Shown here in pieces: positions 20,533-30,190 of a stretch of 64,000 nucleotides of DNA. A program made the translations under genes and the position numbers. The notes under the pieces were generated by a model. The model saw only the letters and a program-made list of their open reading frames with translations, searched no databases and was not told the origin of the DNA. Source of the DNA: Lampropedia hyalina DSM 16112 (GTDB taxonomy: Bacteria; Pseudomonadota; Gammaproteobacteria; Burkholderiales; Burkholderiaceae_C). Each line of letters opens with the position of its first letter. The stretch's first letter is position 1. The DNA lies in the NCBI RefSeq assembly GCF_900129055.1, contig NZ_FQUZ01000017.1, forward strand, positions 1 through 64,000, read 5' to 3'.

Positions 20533-21192
20533 ATGCCTGTTGATCCCTGCTCCAATGCCAGCAAACGGCGCGGTCGCCCGCCTAGGGACAACACTCGACC
20601 CTACGCCGATACCCGCCAGTTGCTGGTGCAGGCGGGCCTGGTCATGCTGACGCAGCGTGGCTATTCCAGTGTCGGCATCGAAGAAGTGCTGCGTCAGGTG
20701 GGCGTGCCCAAAGGCTCCTTCTATCACTACTTCGGCAGCAAGGAAGCCTTCGGCCAGGTGCTGATTGCCGCCTACCACGAGTACTTTTGCCGCAAGCTCG
20801 AACGCTGCCTCCTGCACCCGGCGCACTCGCCGCTGCAACGGGTACAGGACTTCGTGGACGATGCCAAGAACGGCATGGCGAAATATGGCTTCCAGCGCGG
20901 TTGTCTGGTGGGCAATCTGGGGCAGGAGATGAATGCCCTGCCCGAATCGTTTCGCCAGCAACTGATCGACGTTTTCAGCGAGTGGCAACAGCGCATGGCC
21001 CAGTGTCTGCGAGAGGCACAGGCCCAGCAGCAAATCCCGGCTTCGCGCGACTGCGAGTGGTTCGCCAGCTATTTCTGGATCGGCTGGGAAGGTGCGGTAC
21101 TGCGCGCCAAGCTGGAGCAGTCTGCCGTGCCACTGGATATTTTTGCCAGAGGCTTCATGCACCTGGTCCAGTCCCCCCACCAGCCGACCTGA
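20533..21192 (+). CDS. TetR/AcrR family transcriptional regulator (AcuR-like)
   Basis: A 219-residue repressor-type protein. The TetR helix-turn-helix is at about 27-72 ([20 protein letters not shown], then [18 protein letters not shown]). An arginine-rich RRGRPPRDN motif precedes it. The ligand domain contains [15 protein letters not shown], a signature of the AcuR-like C-terminal family. It lies 32 bp upstream of acuI in the same direction, the arrangement of acrylate-responsive acuR-acuI operons. Confidence 0.9.
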   Translation: MPVDPCSNASKRRGRPPRDNTRPYADTRQLLVQAGLVMLTQRGYSSVGIEEVLRQVGVPKGSFYHYFGSKEAFGQVLIAAYHEYFCRKLERCLLHPAHSPLQRVQDFVDDAKNGMAKYGFQRGCLVGNLGQEMNALPESFRQQLIDVFSEWQQRMAQCLREAQAQQQIPASRDCEWFASYFWIGWEGAVLRAKLEQSAVPLDIFARGFMHLVQSPHQPT

Positions 21193-21224
21193 TTTTCACC
21201 ACCACACTACAGGAGACACCGTTT

Positions 21225-22217
21225 ATGTTTCGCGGGATCGTGATCGACAAGGAAGACCAGAACCAGACCGTGCATCTGCGCGACGATCTGGAAGATGCCA
21301 GCCTGCCGGAAGGCAATGTCACGGTGCGGGTGGCCTATTCCACGCTGAACTACAAGGACGCGCTGGCCATCACCGGTACTTCGCCCATCGTGCGACGCTA
21401 TCCGCTGGTGCCCGGCATCGATTTTGCCGGGGTCGTGGAGGCATCGGATGATCCGCAGTACCGCGTGGGCGACAAAGTCGTCCTCAACGGCTGGGGCGTG
21501 GGAGAAAAGCACTGGGGCGGACTGGCCGAGCGCGCACGCGTGCCGGGCGAATGGTTGATTCCATTGCAGGAACCCTTCACGCTGCGCCAGGCAATGGGGC
21601 TGGGCACGGCAGGTTATACCGCCATGTTGTGCGTTCTGGCTTTGGAAAAACAAGGTGTTACGCCAGATCAAGGCCCGGTGCTGGTCACGGGGGCCGCCGG
21701 TGGCGTAGGCAGTGTCGCCATTGCCGTGCTCGCCAAGCTGGGTTATGCCGTCACGGCCATGACCGGACGCAGTGAAGAAGCCGACTTCCTCACCTCGCTG
21801 GGTGCACAGGCCATCATCGACCGCGCCAGCTACAGCCAGCCCGGCAAACCGCTGGCCAAGGAACGTTGGGCCGGTGCGGTGGACGTGGCCGGTGGCCATG
21901 TGCTGGCCAATGTCTGCGCCGAAATCCAGTACGGTGGCGCAGTGGCGGCCTGTGGACTGGCGGCAGGCATGGCCTTCCCGGCCACCGTCGCCCCATTCAT
22001 TCTGCGCGGCGTGACGCTGGCAGGTGTGGACAGCGTGATGGCCCCCAAGGCCGCACGCTTGCAGGCCTGGCAGCGACTGGCCGCTGATCTGGACATCGGC
22101 AAACTGGAACACCTCATCACCGAGGTGCCGCTGGAAGATGCCATCCCCACCGCCAGCCGCCTGCTGGCCGGGCAGGTGCGCGGGCGGGTGGTCGTGCCCC
22201 TCAACCCCACGCTGTAA
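21225..22217 (+). CDS. acuI: Acryloyl-CoA reductase / MDR family oxidoreductase (AcuI/YhdH)
   Basis: A 330-residue zinc-independent medium-chain reductase. Members reduce toxic acryloyl-CoA to propionyl-CoA with NADPH. Family marks include [13 protein letters not shown] near the N terminus, [27 protein letters not shown] and the cofactor loop [17 protein letters not shown]. An AGGAG ribosome site precedes the ATG. There is no DMSP lyase or acuH/acuK nearby, so the pair may serve general acrylate detoxification. Confidence 0.92.
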   Translation: MFRGIVIDKEDQNQTVHLRDDLEDASLPEGNVTVRVAYSTLNYKDALAITGTSPIVRRYPLVPGIDFAGVVEASDDPQYRVGDKVVLNGWGVGEKHWGGLAERARVPGEWLIPLQEPFTLRQAMGLGTAGYTAMLCVLALEKQGVTPDQGPVLVTGAAGGVGSVAIAVLAKLGYAVTAMTGRSEEADFLTSLGAQAIIDRASYSQPGKPLAKERWAGAVDVAGGHVLANVCAEIQYGGAVAACGLAAGMAFPATVAPFILRGVTLAGVDSVMAPKAARLQAWQRLAADLDIGKLEHLITEVPLEDAIPTASRLLAGQVRGRVVVPLNPTL

Positions 22218-22411
22218 AGACAGAGCCATTCACCAGTCAGAAGCTGGACGGAGACATTTCCCCAAAAAAACGAATCCATCAGTCAGAGTCATCGCCCGAA
22301 CCACTGGATCCCAAGGAGACACAACCATCACAATGGCCGCCAACCAGGCGGCAGGTGGCCAGGGCAGGCAGGCCCTGCGGCTATTGGCCGCAGCAGCCTG
22401 TACCTATTCCC

Positions 22412-22442
22412 AGAACCTGTTCATCATCTCTGAACAGGTTCT
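22412..22442. repeat. Perfect 12-bp inverted repeat between acuI and rnhA
   Basis: AGAACCTGTTCA and TGAACAGGTTCT pair exactly across a 7-base loop (TCATCTC). The hairpin abuts the rnhA stop codon and lies in the convergent gap after acuI, where a terminator is expected, but there is no T run on either side. The same 12-mer AGAACCTGTTCA occurs again at 28,347 after another gene, without its partner arm. Confidence 0.7.
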
Positions 22443-22900
22443 CAACGGCTGACGCTGGCAACCCCCTGGTTGGCCAATGCGTCAGCCTTTTCATTTCCGG
22501 GGTTGCCCGCATGACCCTTGACCCATTGCCAGTGAATCCGGTGGCCGTGGTTCTGCACCAGATCGTCCAGCTTCTGCCACAGATCGACATTCTTCACGGG
22601 CTGCCTGCCTGCCGTCTGCCAGCCCTTGGCCTTCCACCCCTCGATCCACTCGGTGATGCCCTTGCGCACATACTGGCTGTCAAGGTACAGCGTGATGTCG
22701 CAGGGGCGTTTCAGAATCGCCAGTGCCTCGATGACCGCCTGCAACTCCATGCGATTGTTCGTGGTGTTGCGTGCGCCACCAAACAACTCCTTCTCGGCCG
22801 TGCCCGCGCGCAGCACGGCCCCCCAGCCCCCCACGCCAGGATTGCCCTTGCAGGCACCATCGGTGTAAATAATCACGCTTGTGCGTTTTTCCGGTGTCAA
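22442..22900 (-). CDS. rnhA: Ribonuclease HI
   Basis: Cuts RNA in RNA-DNA hybrids. Catalytic acidic residues are visible in [24 protein letters not shown] and LYLDSQYV, with the late Asp in [12 protein letters not shown] chose the TTG start (reading M-TPEKRTSV) because an AGGAAG ribosome site sits 5 bases before it and it gives the usual ~152 residues. An ATG 13 codons upstream (22,939) is the alternative. Confidence 0.94.
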   Translation of the reverse strand: MTPEKRTSVIIYTDGACKGNPGVGGWGAVLRAGTAEKELFGGARNTTNNRMELQAVIEALAILKRPCDITLYLDSQYVRKGITEWIEGWKAKGWQTAGRQPVKNVDLWQKLDDLVQNHGHRIHWQWVKGHAGNPGNEKADALANQGVASVSR

Positions 22901-23102
22901 AAGAGGCTTCCTTTCACAATGGCCAGCTTCAGAAATCATGGCAGGAATACCCGAATGGGCTCCACCGCGCATGCGGCCATGATTGTGCAGCACCGCCCTG
23001 CCCCATCCCGGCAAAACCGCGATAATGGCGCATTCGCCTTGCCTGCACTCCATGCCGACCGTGCCAGGCACTTCTGGATTTTTCGTGATTGCCGACTGAT
23101 TT

Positions 23103-24578
23103 ATGACCTCCTTTCTGCCCGCCTCTTTCTTCGAACAACTTCGCACCCTCGTGGGCCACGACCACGTTCACACCGAAGGCGATCTGAGCCTCTGGGAACA
23201 GGACTGGCGCGGCCTGGCGCAAGGCAAGGCCCTGGCGGTGGTCAGCCCCGCCAGCACCTCGGAAGTGGCCGCTGTGGTGAAGCTCTGTGCCGAAGCCAAG
23301 GCACAGGGAGCTGCCATTTCCATCGTGCCGCAAGGGGGCAATACCGGGCTGGTGCTGGGCAGCATTCCCGATGGCAGCGGCACGCAGGTGGTGCTGAGCC
23401 TGCGCCGCATGCAGACCATCCGTGGCATCGACCCCCACAACCTCAGCATGACGGTGGATGCCGGCTGCATCCTGCAAAACCTGCAAGAAGCCGCCAAGTC
23501 CGCCGGGCTGCTGTTTCCCCTCAGCCTGGCTGCCCAGGGCAGTTGCGTGATCGGCGGCAACCTCGCCACCAACGCTGGCGGCACGCAAGTGGTACGCTAC
23601 GGCAATGCGCGCGAACTCTGCATCGGGCTGGAAGTGGTGCTGGCCGATGGCCGCATCTGGAATGGCCTGTCCGGGCTGCGCAAGGACAACACCGGCTACG
23701 ATCTGCGCAACCTCATCATTGGCAGTGAAGGCACGCTGGGCATCATCACCGGCGCGACCCTGAAGCTCTACCCCCAGCCTGCCGCCCGCGCCTGTGCCTG
23801 GCTGGCCACCCCCTCGCTGCACCATGCCGTGGAACTGCTGGCCCTGAGCCAGAAGCACCTGGCCTCCGGCCTGACCGGCTTCGAGGCCATGGAACAGGCC
23901 GCGCTGCAACTGGTGGAAAAACACATGCCGCAACTGCGCATGCCCATAGCCCCGACCACGGCAGAGGTGTTCGTGCTGCTGGAATACTCCGACGACGAAA
24001 GCGAAACCCGCGCCCAGAGCCGCCTGGAAAGCCTGCTCGAAGCCGCCTTTGAAGCGGGCGTGCTCACCGATGGTGCCGTCGCCCAGAGCCTGGATCAAAG
24101 CCAGCGCATGTGGGACATCCGCGAACACATTCCGCTGGCACAGGCACAGGAAGGCGTACATCTGAAGCACGATATTTCCGTCACCTCCTCCAGCATCCCC
24201 GCCTTCGTGGAGCGCGCCAAGGCACAACTGCAAGAGAGCCACCCGGATGCACGCGTCATCAACTTCGGCCACCTCGGCGATGGCAACCTGCACTTCAACG
24301 TGCAGGCTCCGCTGGGGGCAGACCCCAAGGCATTTGTCAAGGAACTGGCACAGCCCATTCAGGCCATCATCTACGACACCGTGGCCTTCTTCGGCGGCTC
24401 CTTCTCCGCCGAACACGGCGTGGGAACCCTCAAGCCCGCCGAACTGCTGCACTACAAAGACCCGGTGGCCCTGTCGCTGATGCGCTCCATCAAGCAGGCA
24501 CTCGATCCGCACAGCCTCCTCAACCCCAACGCCGTGCTGCCACCTGCCGCCGATGCCCAAGCCGGGGAAGCGGCATGA
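23103..24578 (+). CDS. FAD-binding oxidoreductase, D-2-hydroxyglutarate/D-lactate dehydrogenase type
   Basis: A 491-residue GlcD-like flavoprotein. The PCMH-type FAD domain fills about the first 240 residues ([52 protein letters not shown]). The C-terminal cap carries [12 protein letters not shown], whose histidines bind the metal in D-2-hydroxyglutarate dehydrogenases, and ends with [10 protein letters not shown]. The exact 2-hydroxyacid is not certain. The serA partner seen with D2HGDH in some bacteria is not nearby. It overlaps thyA by four bases. Confidence 0.9.
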   Translation: MTSFLPASFFEQLRTLVGHDHVHTEGDLSLWEQDWRGLAQGKALAVVSPASTSEVAAVVKLCAEAKAQGAAISIVPQGGNTGLVLGSIPDGSGTQVVLSLRRMQTIRGIDPHNLSMTVDAGCILQNLQEAAKSAGLLFPLSLAAQGSCVIGGNLATNAGGTQVVRYGNARELCIGLEVVLADGRIWNGLSGLRKDNTGYDLRNLIIGSEGTLGIITGATLKLYPQPAARACAWLATPSLHHAVELLALSQKHLASGLTGFEAMEQAALQLVEKHMPQLRMPIAPTTAEVFVLLEYSDDESETRAQSRLESLLEAAFEAGVLTDGAVAQSLDQSQRMWDIREHIPLAQAQEGVHLKHDISVTSSSIPAFVERAKAQLQESHPDARVINFGHLGDGNLHFNVQAPLGADPKAFVKELAQPIQAIIYDTVAFFGGSFSAEHGVGTLKPAELLHYKDPVALSLMRSIKQALDPHSLLNPNAVLPPAADAQAGEAA

Positions 24579-25399
24579 CGGTCATCGTCCCGCCCCAGCC
24601 AGTTCGCTCCCAGTACGAAGACTTGCTGCGCCACGTCTTCGAGCACGGAACCCGCAAGGCCGACCGCACCGGCACAGGCACGCGCAGCGTGTTCGGCCAC
24701 CAGATGCGCTTCGACCTGTCCGAAGGCTTTCCACTCGTCACCACCAAGAAAGTCCACCTCAAGTCCATCATCTACGAATTGCTGTGGTTCCTGCGCGGCG
24801 ACAGCAATGTGCGCTGGTTGCAACAGCATGGCGTGAGCATCTGGGACGAATGGGCGCGTGAGGACGGCGACCTTGGCCCCGTGTACGGCGTGCAATGGCG
24901 CAGCTGGCCCACCCCCGATGGTCAGCACATCGACCAGATCGCCCAGGTCATCGATACCCTGAAGACCAACCCAGAGTCGCGCCGCATCCTCGTCAGTGCC
25001 TGGAACGTGGGCGAACTCGATCGCATGGCCCTGATGCCCTGCCACGCCCTGTTCCAGTTCTACGTGGCCGATGGCAAGCTCAGTTGCCAGCTCTACCAGC
25101 GCAGTGCCGACCTGTTCCTGGGTGTGCCCTTCAATATCGCCAGCTATGCCCTGCTCACGCACATGGTGGCGCAGCAAACCGGTTTGCAGGCAGGCGACTT
25201 CATCTGGACAGGCGGCGACTGCCACATCTACGACAACCACACCGAACAGGTACAAACCCAGTTGGGCCGCAGCCCATTCGCCTACCCGCAACTGCGCATC
25301 CAACGCCAGCCCGCCAGCGTCTTCGACTACGCGTTCGACGACTTTGAAATCGTCGGCTACCAGCACCATCCCGCCATCAAAGCCCCGGTGGCCGTATAA
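24575..25399 (+). CDS. thyA: Thymidylate synthase
   Basis: Methylates dUMP to dTMP with methylenetetrahydrofolate. It is 274 residues. The nucleophile is Cys156 in [12 protein letters not shown]. Other family marks are [19 protein letters not shown] near the start, [20 protein letters not shown] and [13 protein letters not shown]. The start ATG overlaps the upstream stop (ATGA), suggesting coupled translation. dfrA/folA is not nearby. Confidence 0.97.
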   Translation: MTVIVPPQPVRSQYEDLLRHVFEHGTRKADRTGTGTRSVFGHQMRFDLSEGFPLVTTKKVHLKSIIYELLWFLRGDSNVRWLQQHGVSIWDEWAREDGDLGPVYGVQWRSWPTPDGQHIDQIAQVIDTLKTNPESRRILVSAWNVGELDRMALMPCHALFQFYVADGKLSCQLYQRSADLFLGVPFNIASYALLTHMVAQQTGLQAGDFIWTGGDCHIYDNHTEQVQTQLGRSPFAYPQLRIQRQPASVFDYAFDDFEIVGYQHHPAIKAPVAV

Positions 25400-25875
25400 G
25401 CCTGATTCAGAACACAGCCATGTGACACAGGTATTACATGGCATCAACCTTCCCACAGCGAAGGCTGATAGAATCGCCCGTTCATCCCAGAATATGTCGC
25501 ATGGCCCCCATGCGACCCCTGGTTGGTCTCAACCCCCTATCCTGCAAGAGGTTGCTGAATCGCCATGGTTTTTGCCTTGAATCACCATTACCGCTGGGAG
25601 CGTCTGGATACGCTGTCCCACCACGTCCGACGCGACTACCGCGCCCTGCGCGACCAGATCGTCTGGTAATCCAGTCGCTGTCACTGCGCACCTTCCACGC
25701 TGACCCGCCCTGGCCAGGGCAATACCGGCTCACGCGCCGACACGCCAGCCGTGGAATTCTCTCCCCATAGTCCAAACCCGCCCGCACCTCTGCGGGCACA
25801 GTGGCAACACCCCACCGTCGTCCGGCACAGCCCCAGGCTGTGTCGCCCTTTTCCATTGCCTTGAAAGAAACCTGA
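25400..25875. other. Long intergenic region upstream of nspC
   Basis: About 475 bp between thyA and nspC. A TAGAAT (25,469-25,474) preceded by TGA could be a -10 for a long leader. Two further points are a 34-codon open frame listed separately and a hairpin-prone stretch near 25,795 (CCTCTGCGGG). No riboswitch class that I know is recognisable. Confidence 0.35.
25565..25669 (+). CDS. Possible small protein upstream of nspC (34 residues)
   Basis: ATG-initiated open frame with coding-like base use (G or C in most third positions of its second half). It encodes a basic, aromatic-rich peptide beginning MVFALNHHYRWERLDTLSHH and ending DQIVW. An AGAGG lies about 14 bases before the ATG, too far for a good ribosome site. 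No function is known; it may be chance. Confidence 0.35.
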   Translation: MVFALNHHYRWERLDTLSHHVRRDYRALRDQIVW

Positions 25876-27000
25876 TTGAACCACTCCGCGCCCATTCCCC
25901 TGCAAACCCCCTACTACCTGCTGGACGAACAGAAGCTGCTGGCCAATATGCAGCGCATCGCACGCCTGCGCGAGCTGTCGGGAGCCAAGGCACTGCTGGC
26001 ACTCAAGTGCTTCGCCACCTGGTCGGTGTTTCCGCTGATGCGCGAATACATGGATGGCACCACGTCCTCGTCCCTGCACGAGGTCAAGCTGGGGCACCAG
26101 AAGTTCGGTGGTGAAACCCATGCCTACAGCGTCGCCTACGCCGACCACGAAATCGACGAGGTGCTCGCCCACAGCGACAAGATCATCTTCAATTCACTCA
26201 ATCAGTTGCAGCGTTTCGCGGCCAAGGCACAAGGGGTGGGCAAGCCCATCGGCCTGCGTGTCAATCCCGGCACCAGCAACTCGCCTTACCTGCTGGCCGA
26301 TCCGGCACGCCCCCACAGCCGCCTGGGCGAGGCCGATCCAGAAAAAATCGCCACGGTCATCAGCCAGCTCTCCGGCCTAATGTTCCACAACAATTGCGAA
26401 AACCGCAGCTTCACCAGCTTCGATGCCATGCTCGGCCACATCGAACAGCGTTTTGGTCACCTGATTGCCCAGGTGCAATGGGTCAGCCTGGGCGGCGGCA
26501 TTCACTTCAGCGACCCCGACTATCCGCTGGAGGCACTGGCGCAACGGCTCAAGGCATTTGCCGAAAAATTCGGCGTACAGGTTTATCTGGAACCGGGCGA
26601 GGCCGCCATTGCCAACACCGCCACGCTGGAAGTCAGCGTGCTGGATACCAGCTTCAACGGCAAGCCCATTGCCGTGGTGGACAGCTCCATCGAAGCGCAC
26701 ATGCTGGACCTGCTGATCTACAACCTCACCGCCCGCATCGAACCCCATAGCGGCGAACACGCCACCCTCGTCTGCGGCAAGTCCTGCCTGGCGGGCGATA
26801 TTTTTGGTGAATTCCGCTTCGAGCGGCCTTTGCAGGTGGGCGATCGCCTCTCCATCCAGGATGCCGCAGGCTACACGATGGTGAAGAAAAACTGGTTCAA
26901 CGGCCTGGCCATGCCATCCATCGTCGTGCGTCGGCTGGACGGACGCGAGGAACTGGTGCAACAGTCCGGATTCGACGATTACGTCAGCAGCCTTTCGTGA
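25876..27000 (+). CDS. nspC: Carboxynorspermidine decarboxylase
   Basis: PLP enzyme of the alanine racemase fold that removes CO2 from carboxynorspermidine or carboxyspermidine, the last step of an alternative route to (nor)spermidine. It is 374 residues. The PLP lysine is in LLALKCFATWSVFPLM. HNNCENRSF and the glycine-rich SLGGGIHFS hold the phosphate, and CGKSCLAGDIFGEF carries the active-site cysteine. The start is TTG. The partner dehydrogenase follows after 72 bp. Confidence 0.93.
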   Translation: MNHSAPIPLQTPYYLLDEQKLLANMQRIARLRELSGAKALLALKCFATWSVFPLMREYMDGTTSSSLHEVKLGHQKFGGETHAYSVAYADHEIDEVLAHSDKIIFNSLNQLQRFAAKAQGVGKPIGLRVNPGTSNSPYLLADPARPHSRLGEADPEKIATVISQLSGLMFHNNCENRSFTSFDAMLGHIEQRFGHLIAQVQWVSLGGGIHFSDPDYPLEALAQRLKAFAEKFGVQVYLEPGEAAIANTATLEVSVLDTSFNGKPIAVVDSSIEAHMLDLLIYNLTARIEPHSGEHATLVCGKSCLAGDIFGEFRFERPLQVGDRLSIQDAAGYTMVKKNWFNGLAMPSIVVRRLDGREELVQQSGFDDYVSSLS

Positions 27001-27072
27001 GACCGGCACGGTCTGGCGAAAGATACCTTGCCGCAATATCGCGGTATCCAACCATAGGGGGCTTTGTGCAAA

Positions 27073-28347
27073 ATGAAGAAGAATGTTTTGATTATTGGTG
27101 CAGGTGGAGTGGGGCAGGTAGCAGCGCATAAATGCGCACAGCACAACCGGCAACTGGGCGACATCCATATCGCCTCGCGCAACATCCGCAAATGCCTGGC
27201 CATCATCGACAGCATCCATGAAAAAGGGGCACTGCAAGACCCCAAGGGCGTGCTCAGGGCGCACGCACTCGATGCCATGGACACTGCTGCCACACGCCGC
27301 CTGATCGAGAAAACAGGCGCGCAGATCGTCATCAACCTGGGACATGCCTTCGTGAACATGTCCGTGCTGGAAGCCTGCATCCAGAGCGGTGCCGCCTACA
27401 TCGACACTGCCATTCACGAAGACCCGACCAGAATCTGTGAGGCCCCTCCCTGGTACGCCAACCACGAGTGGAAGCGCAAACCTGCCTGTGCCGAAAAAGG
27501 CATCACCGCCATCCTGGGCTGCGGCTTCGACCCCGGTGTGGTCAATGCCTACGCCGCGCTGGCCGTGCAGGAATACTTCGACCACGTCGATTCCATCGAC
27601 ATCATCGACATCAATGCCGGCAGCCACGGCCGCTACTTCGCCACCAACTTCAACCCGGAAATCAACTTCCGCGAATTCACCGGCAAAGTCTGGAGCTGGC
27701 AAAACAGCGCGTGGACGCAGAACAGAATGTTCGAGGTCAAGCGCACCGACACCCTGCCCATCGTCGGCCAGCAAACCTCCTACCTCACCGGCCACGACGA
27801 GCTGCACTCGCTCTCGCAGCACCTGAATGTGCCCAACATCCGCTTCTGGATGGGTTTTGGTGAGCACTACATCAACGTCTTCACCGTGCTGCGCAACCTC
27901 GGCCTGCTGTCCGAAAAACCCGTGAAACTCGACGATGGCCGCGAAGTCGTGCCGCTGCAACTGGTCAAGGCCGTGCTGCCCGACCCGGCATCCCTGGCTC
28001 CCGGCTATGTGGGCAAGACCTGCATCGGCAACCTCGTCAAAGGCCAGAAAGACGGCCAGGAACGCGAGATTTTCATCTACAACGTGGCCGATCACGTCGA
28101 AGCCTTCGCCGAAGTCGGCAGCCAGGGCATTTCCTACACCGCTGGAGTGCCCGCCGTCGCTGCTGCCGTGCTGATTGCCCAAGGCACCTGGGACGTGCAG
28201 AAAATGGTCAATGTGGAAGAACTGCCCTGCAAGCCCTTCATCAACCTGATGAACGCCATCGGCCTGCCCACCCATATCCGCATCGGCAACAACCAAGAGG
28301 ATATGCTACTCTCCTTTGAACTGGATGAGCAGGCACAGGAAGCCTAA
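27073..28347 (+). CDS. Carboxynorspermidine dehydrogenase (saccharopine dehydrogenase family)
   Basis: A 424-residue NADPH enzyme that condenses a diamine with aspartate semialdehyde to make carboxy(nor)spermidine. The Rossmann motif VLIIGAGGVGQVAAHKCAQH is at the N terminus. GCGFDPGVVNAYAALAVQEY matches the family's catalytic region. I use the ATG of MKKNVLIIG, with GGGGG 11 bases upstream. Together with nspC it makes the whole pathway from aspartate semialdehyde. hom, which uses the same semialdehyde, lies 13 kb away. Confidence 0.92.
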   Translation: MKKNVLIIGAGGVGQVAAHKCAQHNRQLGDIHIASRNIRKCLAIIDSIHEKGALQDPKGVLRAHALDAMDTAATRRLIEKTGAQIVINLGHAFVNMSVLEACIQSGAAYIDTAIHEDPTRICEAPPWYANHEWKRKPACAEKGITAILGCGFDPGVVNAYAALAVQEYFDHVDSIDIIDINAGSHGRYFATNFNPEINFREFTGKVWSWQNSAWTQNRMFEVKRTDTLPIVGQQTSYLTGHDELHSLSQHLNVPNIRFWMGFGEHYINVFTVLRNLGLLSEKPVKLDDGREVVPLQLVKAVLPDPASLAPGYVGKTCIGNLVKGQKDGQEREIFIYNVADHVEAFAEVGSQGISYTAGVPAVAAAVLIAQGTWDVQKMVNVEELPCKPFINLMNAIGLPTHIRIGNNQEDMLLSFELDEQAQEA

Positions 28348-28370
28348 GAACCTGTTCACGATGCCCATGA

Positions 28371-28404
28371 AAAAACGGTTGCTTTTCAGGCAACCGTTTT
28401 TTTT
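28371..28404 (+). terminator. Terminator after the polyamine operon
   Basis: AAAAACGGTTGC and GCAACCGTTTTT form a 12-bp perfect stem with a 7-base loop, ending in an eight-T run. It would also work on the other strand. The IS200/IS605 relic starts immediately after the T run. Confidence 0.9.
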
Positions 28405-28740
28405 GACATCCTCCCCTGCCTAAAGGCAGGGGATTCCTACGGTGCTCAAACCAGCACTTGGCTGGGTTGAGTCACTTCGGCGGGTTCCTGCTTCACCGAG
28501 GCTGCGCGCCTTGCCTTTGCAGGCTTGGCGTGACTTGCGTCCTCTCCACAGGCTTTACATCCGGCATGCCCTGCCGTAGCCCTTGCGGGACATTCACATG
28601 ACCGTCATTGAGAAGCCGACAACGTTCCCTGGTAGCCACCATGTCACTTTAACACAGGAACCCTGCGGGTTCCGCTCTTTCCTTCCCCGCCCCCGTATCC
28701 AGTACGGGGCAGGCTCTGAAGGACGGGGTTTGACGCGCTT
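28403..28740 (-). mobile_element. Internally deleted IS200/IS605-type element with TnpB C-terminus
   Basis: Minus-strand element. Its 3' end at about 28,405 begins GACATCCTCCCCTGCCTAAA and holds a perfect 8-bp hairpin (CCCCTGCC-TAAA-GGCAGGGG). Inside it is the 3' end of a tnpB gene. The other boundary (about 28,735) has GGCTCTGAAGGACGGGGTTT, which resembles left-end sequences of such elements. No TnpA and no complete TnpB are present, so it could only move with help from another copy. The 3' tnpB/right-end segment is where guide (omega) RNAs lie in intact elements. Confidence 0.65.
28446..28604 (-). pseudogene. TnpB C-terminal fragment
   Basis: Fifty-two codons in one open frame that end in EVTQPSQVLV followed by TGA, after zinc-finger-like cysteines (ECPARATAGHAGCKACGED). 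This is the characteristic C-terminal tail of TnpB proteins from IS200/IS605 elements. An in-frame stop lies just upstream, and the RuvC and DNA-binding parts are missing, so it cannot be active. Confidence 0.7.
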
Positions 28741-28745
28741 TTCGA

Positions 28746-29273
28746 TCATTTGGCCGCATTGGCCAGGCCATCGGTGATTTCCTGGTGAGCGGCTTCAATG
28801 CCTTCCCAGCCCAGCACCTTGACCCACTTGCCCTTTTCTAGGTCCTTGTAGTGCTCGAAGAAATGCACGATCGCATTCAGGGTGGCCTCGTTCACGTCGT
28901 CCAGCGTTTTCAGGTGGGCGTAGGCGGGCAGAATCTTCGCCGTCGGCACAGCCAGCACCTTGCCGTCCACGCCCGACTCGTCTTCCATCTTCAGAATGCC
29001 CAATGCGCGCGAAGGCACCACCACGCCCGGCAGCAGCGGATAGGGAGTCAGCACCAGCACATCCACCGGATCGCCATCGCCAGCCAGTGTCTGCGGCACA
29101 TAGCCGTAGTTGGCGGGATAGAACATGGCCGTGCCAATGAAGCGATCCACAAACACTGCACCGCTATCCTTGTCCACCTCGTACTTGATCGGATCGGAGT
29201 TCTGCGGAATCTCGATCACTACATTGAAGTTTTCAGGCAGGTTTTTTCCGGGAGACACTTTTTCGAGGGACAT
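28746..29273 (-). CDS. ppa: Inorganic pyrophosphatase
   Basis: Family I soluble pyrophosphatase, 175 residues, hydrolysing PPi and so driving biosynthetic reactions. The signature [15 protein letters not shown] carries three metal-binding aspartates; [11 protein letters not shown] and [14 protein letters not shown] are also typical. The ATG of [11 protein letters not shown] is used; a longer frame adds 13 residues. The IS200/IS605 relic lies only a few bases past its stop codon. Confidence 0.97.
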   Translation of the reverse strand: MSLEKVSPGKNLPENFNVVIEIPQNSDPIKYEVDKDSGAVFVDRFIGTAMFYPANYGYVPQTLAGDGDPVDVLVLTPYPLLPGVVVPSRALGILKMEDESGVDGKVLAVPTAKILPAYAHLKTLDDVNEATLNAIVHFFEHYKDLEKGKWVKVLGWEGIEAAHQEITDGLANAAK

Positions 29274-29405
29274 GGGGTTCACACCTTGCTGTTGAAAGAA
29301 AATGAAGGACACAAAAATTCAGACAGGCCGTGGAACCTGCCTGAAGCACCATAAACGTGCATTTTATGCGCAGAAGAATCAGCAATCTGCACTTTTCATG
29401 ACAAG

Positions 29406-29440
29406 AAAAAACCCATGCCCTTTCACAGAAAACGCATGGG
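29406..29440 (-). terminator. Terminator after bcp
   Basis: On the minus strand CCCATGC and GCATGGG pair across a 15-base loop and run into TTTTTT. It lies about 30 bp past the bcp stop codon. Confidence 0.8.
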
Positions 29441-29469
29441 TCAGGGTTTTCACCAGGTGAATTTCACCA

Positions 29470-29964
29470 TCAGGCCACCTGTTTTTCCTCGTTGGCCTTG
29501 TTCAGCACCTTCACGGCCTTGAGCACTTCGTCCACATGGCCGGGCACCTTGAGGCCACGCCACTCCTGAAGCAGAACCCCAGTAGGGCCAATCAGGAACG
29601 TGCTGCGTTCAATGCCCTTGACCTTCTTGCCGTACATGATCTTGTTCTTGACCACACCGAACATGTGGCACATTTTTTCTTCCGTGTCGGCAATCAGCTC
29701 GAAAGGCAGCTCCAGCTTTTCCTTGAAGCCTTCATGGGACTTCATGTTGTCGCGTGAGACACCAAAGATCACCGCATCCAACTCGCTGAATTCATCATAT
29801 TTATCGCGGAACTGCGTCGCTTCGGTGGTACAGCCGGGCGTATTGTCCTTGGGATAGAAGTACAGCACCACGGTTTTGCCAGTATGCGACGCATTGCTGA
29901 CCGTCACGCCACCAGTAGCCTGGGCTTCAAATTCGGGAAGAAGTTTATTGACAACGATCGCCAT
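29470..29964 (-). CDS. bcp: Thioredoxin-dependent peroxiredoxin (Bcp/PrxQ)
   Basis: Reduces hydrogen peroxide and organic peroxides. It is 164 residues. The peroxidatic cysteine is Cys45 in YPKDNTPGCTTEATQFRD. The position five residues later, a resolving cysteine in E. coli Bcp, is Thr50 here, which suggests a 1-Cys mechanism or a different resolving cysteine (one exists in EKMCHMF). The ATG of MAIVVNKLLP is used. Confidence 0.95.
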   Translation of the reverse strand: MAIVVNKLLPEFEAQATGGVTVSNASHTGKTVVLYFYPKDNTPGCTTEATQFRDKYDEFSELDAVIFGVSRDNMKSHEGFKEKLELPFELIADTEEKMCHMFGVVKNKIMYGKKVKGIERSTFLIGPTGVLLQEWRGLKVPGHVDEVLKAVKVLNKANEEKQVA

Positions 29965-30190
29965 GTTAATGCACTCTCTCAATCAAATGTGTCGTTGGAA
30001 AAATGTCGAACCCATGCAATTTTTCTTGACAGACCACCGACATCCCATAAAGATATGCCCTGCATTCATAATTCCTATTAGTCCGTCCTGAAAAATTATG
30101 GAGATCGGGAAACATTCCGATTATACCTGATAAGCATTATTTTGTATCCAAAAGTCTTTCAGGTAGCAGGACAATCACCCTGCTGGAAAC

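Noticed and set aside
22321-22452. A 39-codon frame (MAANQAAGGQGRQALRLL) after acuI with AAGGAGACACAACC upstream
   Set aside because: The ribosome-site-like sequence leads into ATC not ATG, spacing to the ATG is poor, and its end is formed by the hairpin; likely a gene remnant or chance.
26377-28296. A 639-codon minus-strand frame opposite nspC and the dehydrogenase
   Set aside because: Antisense shadow of two firmly identified enzymes.
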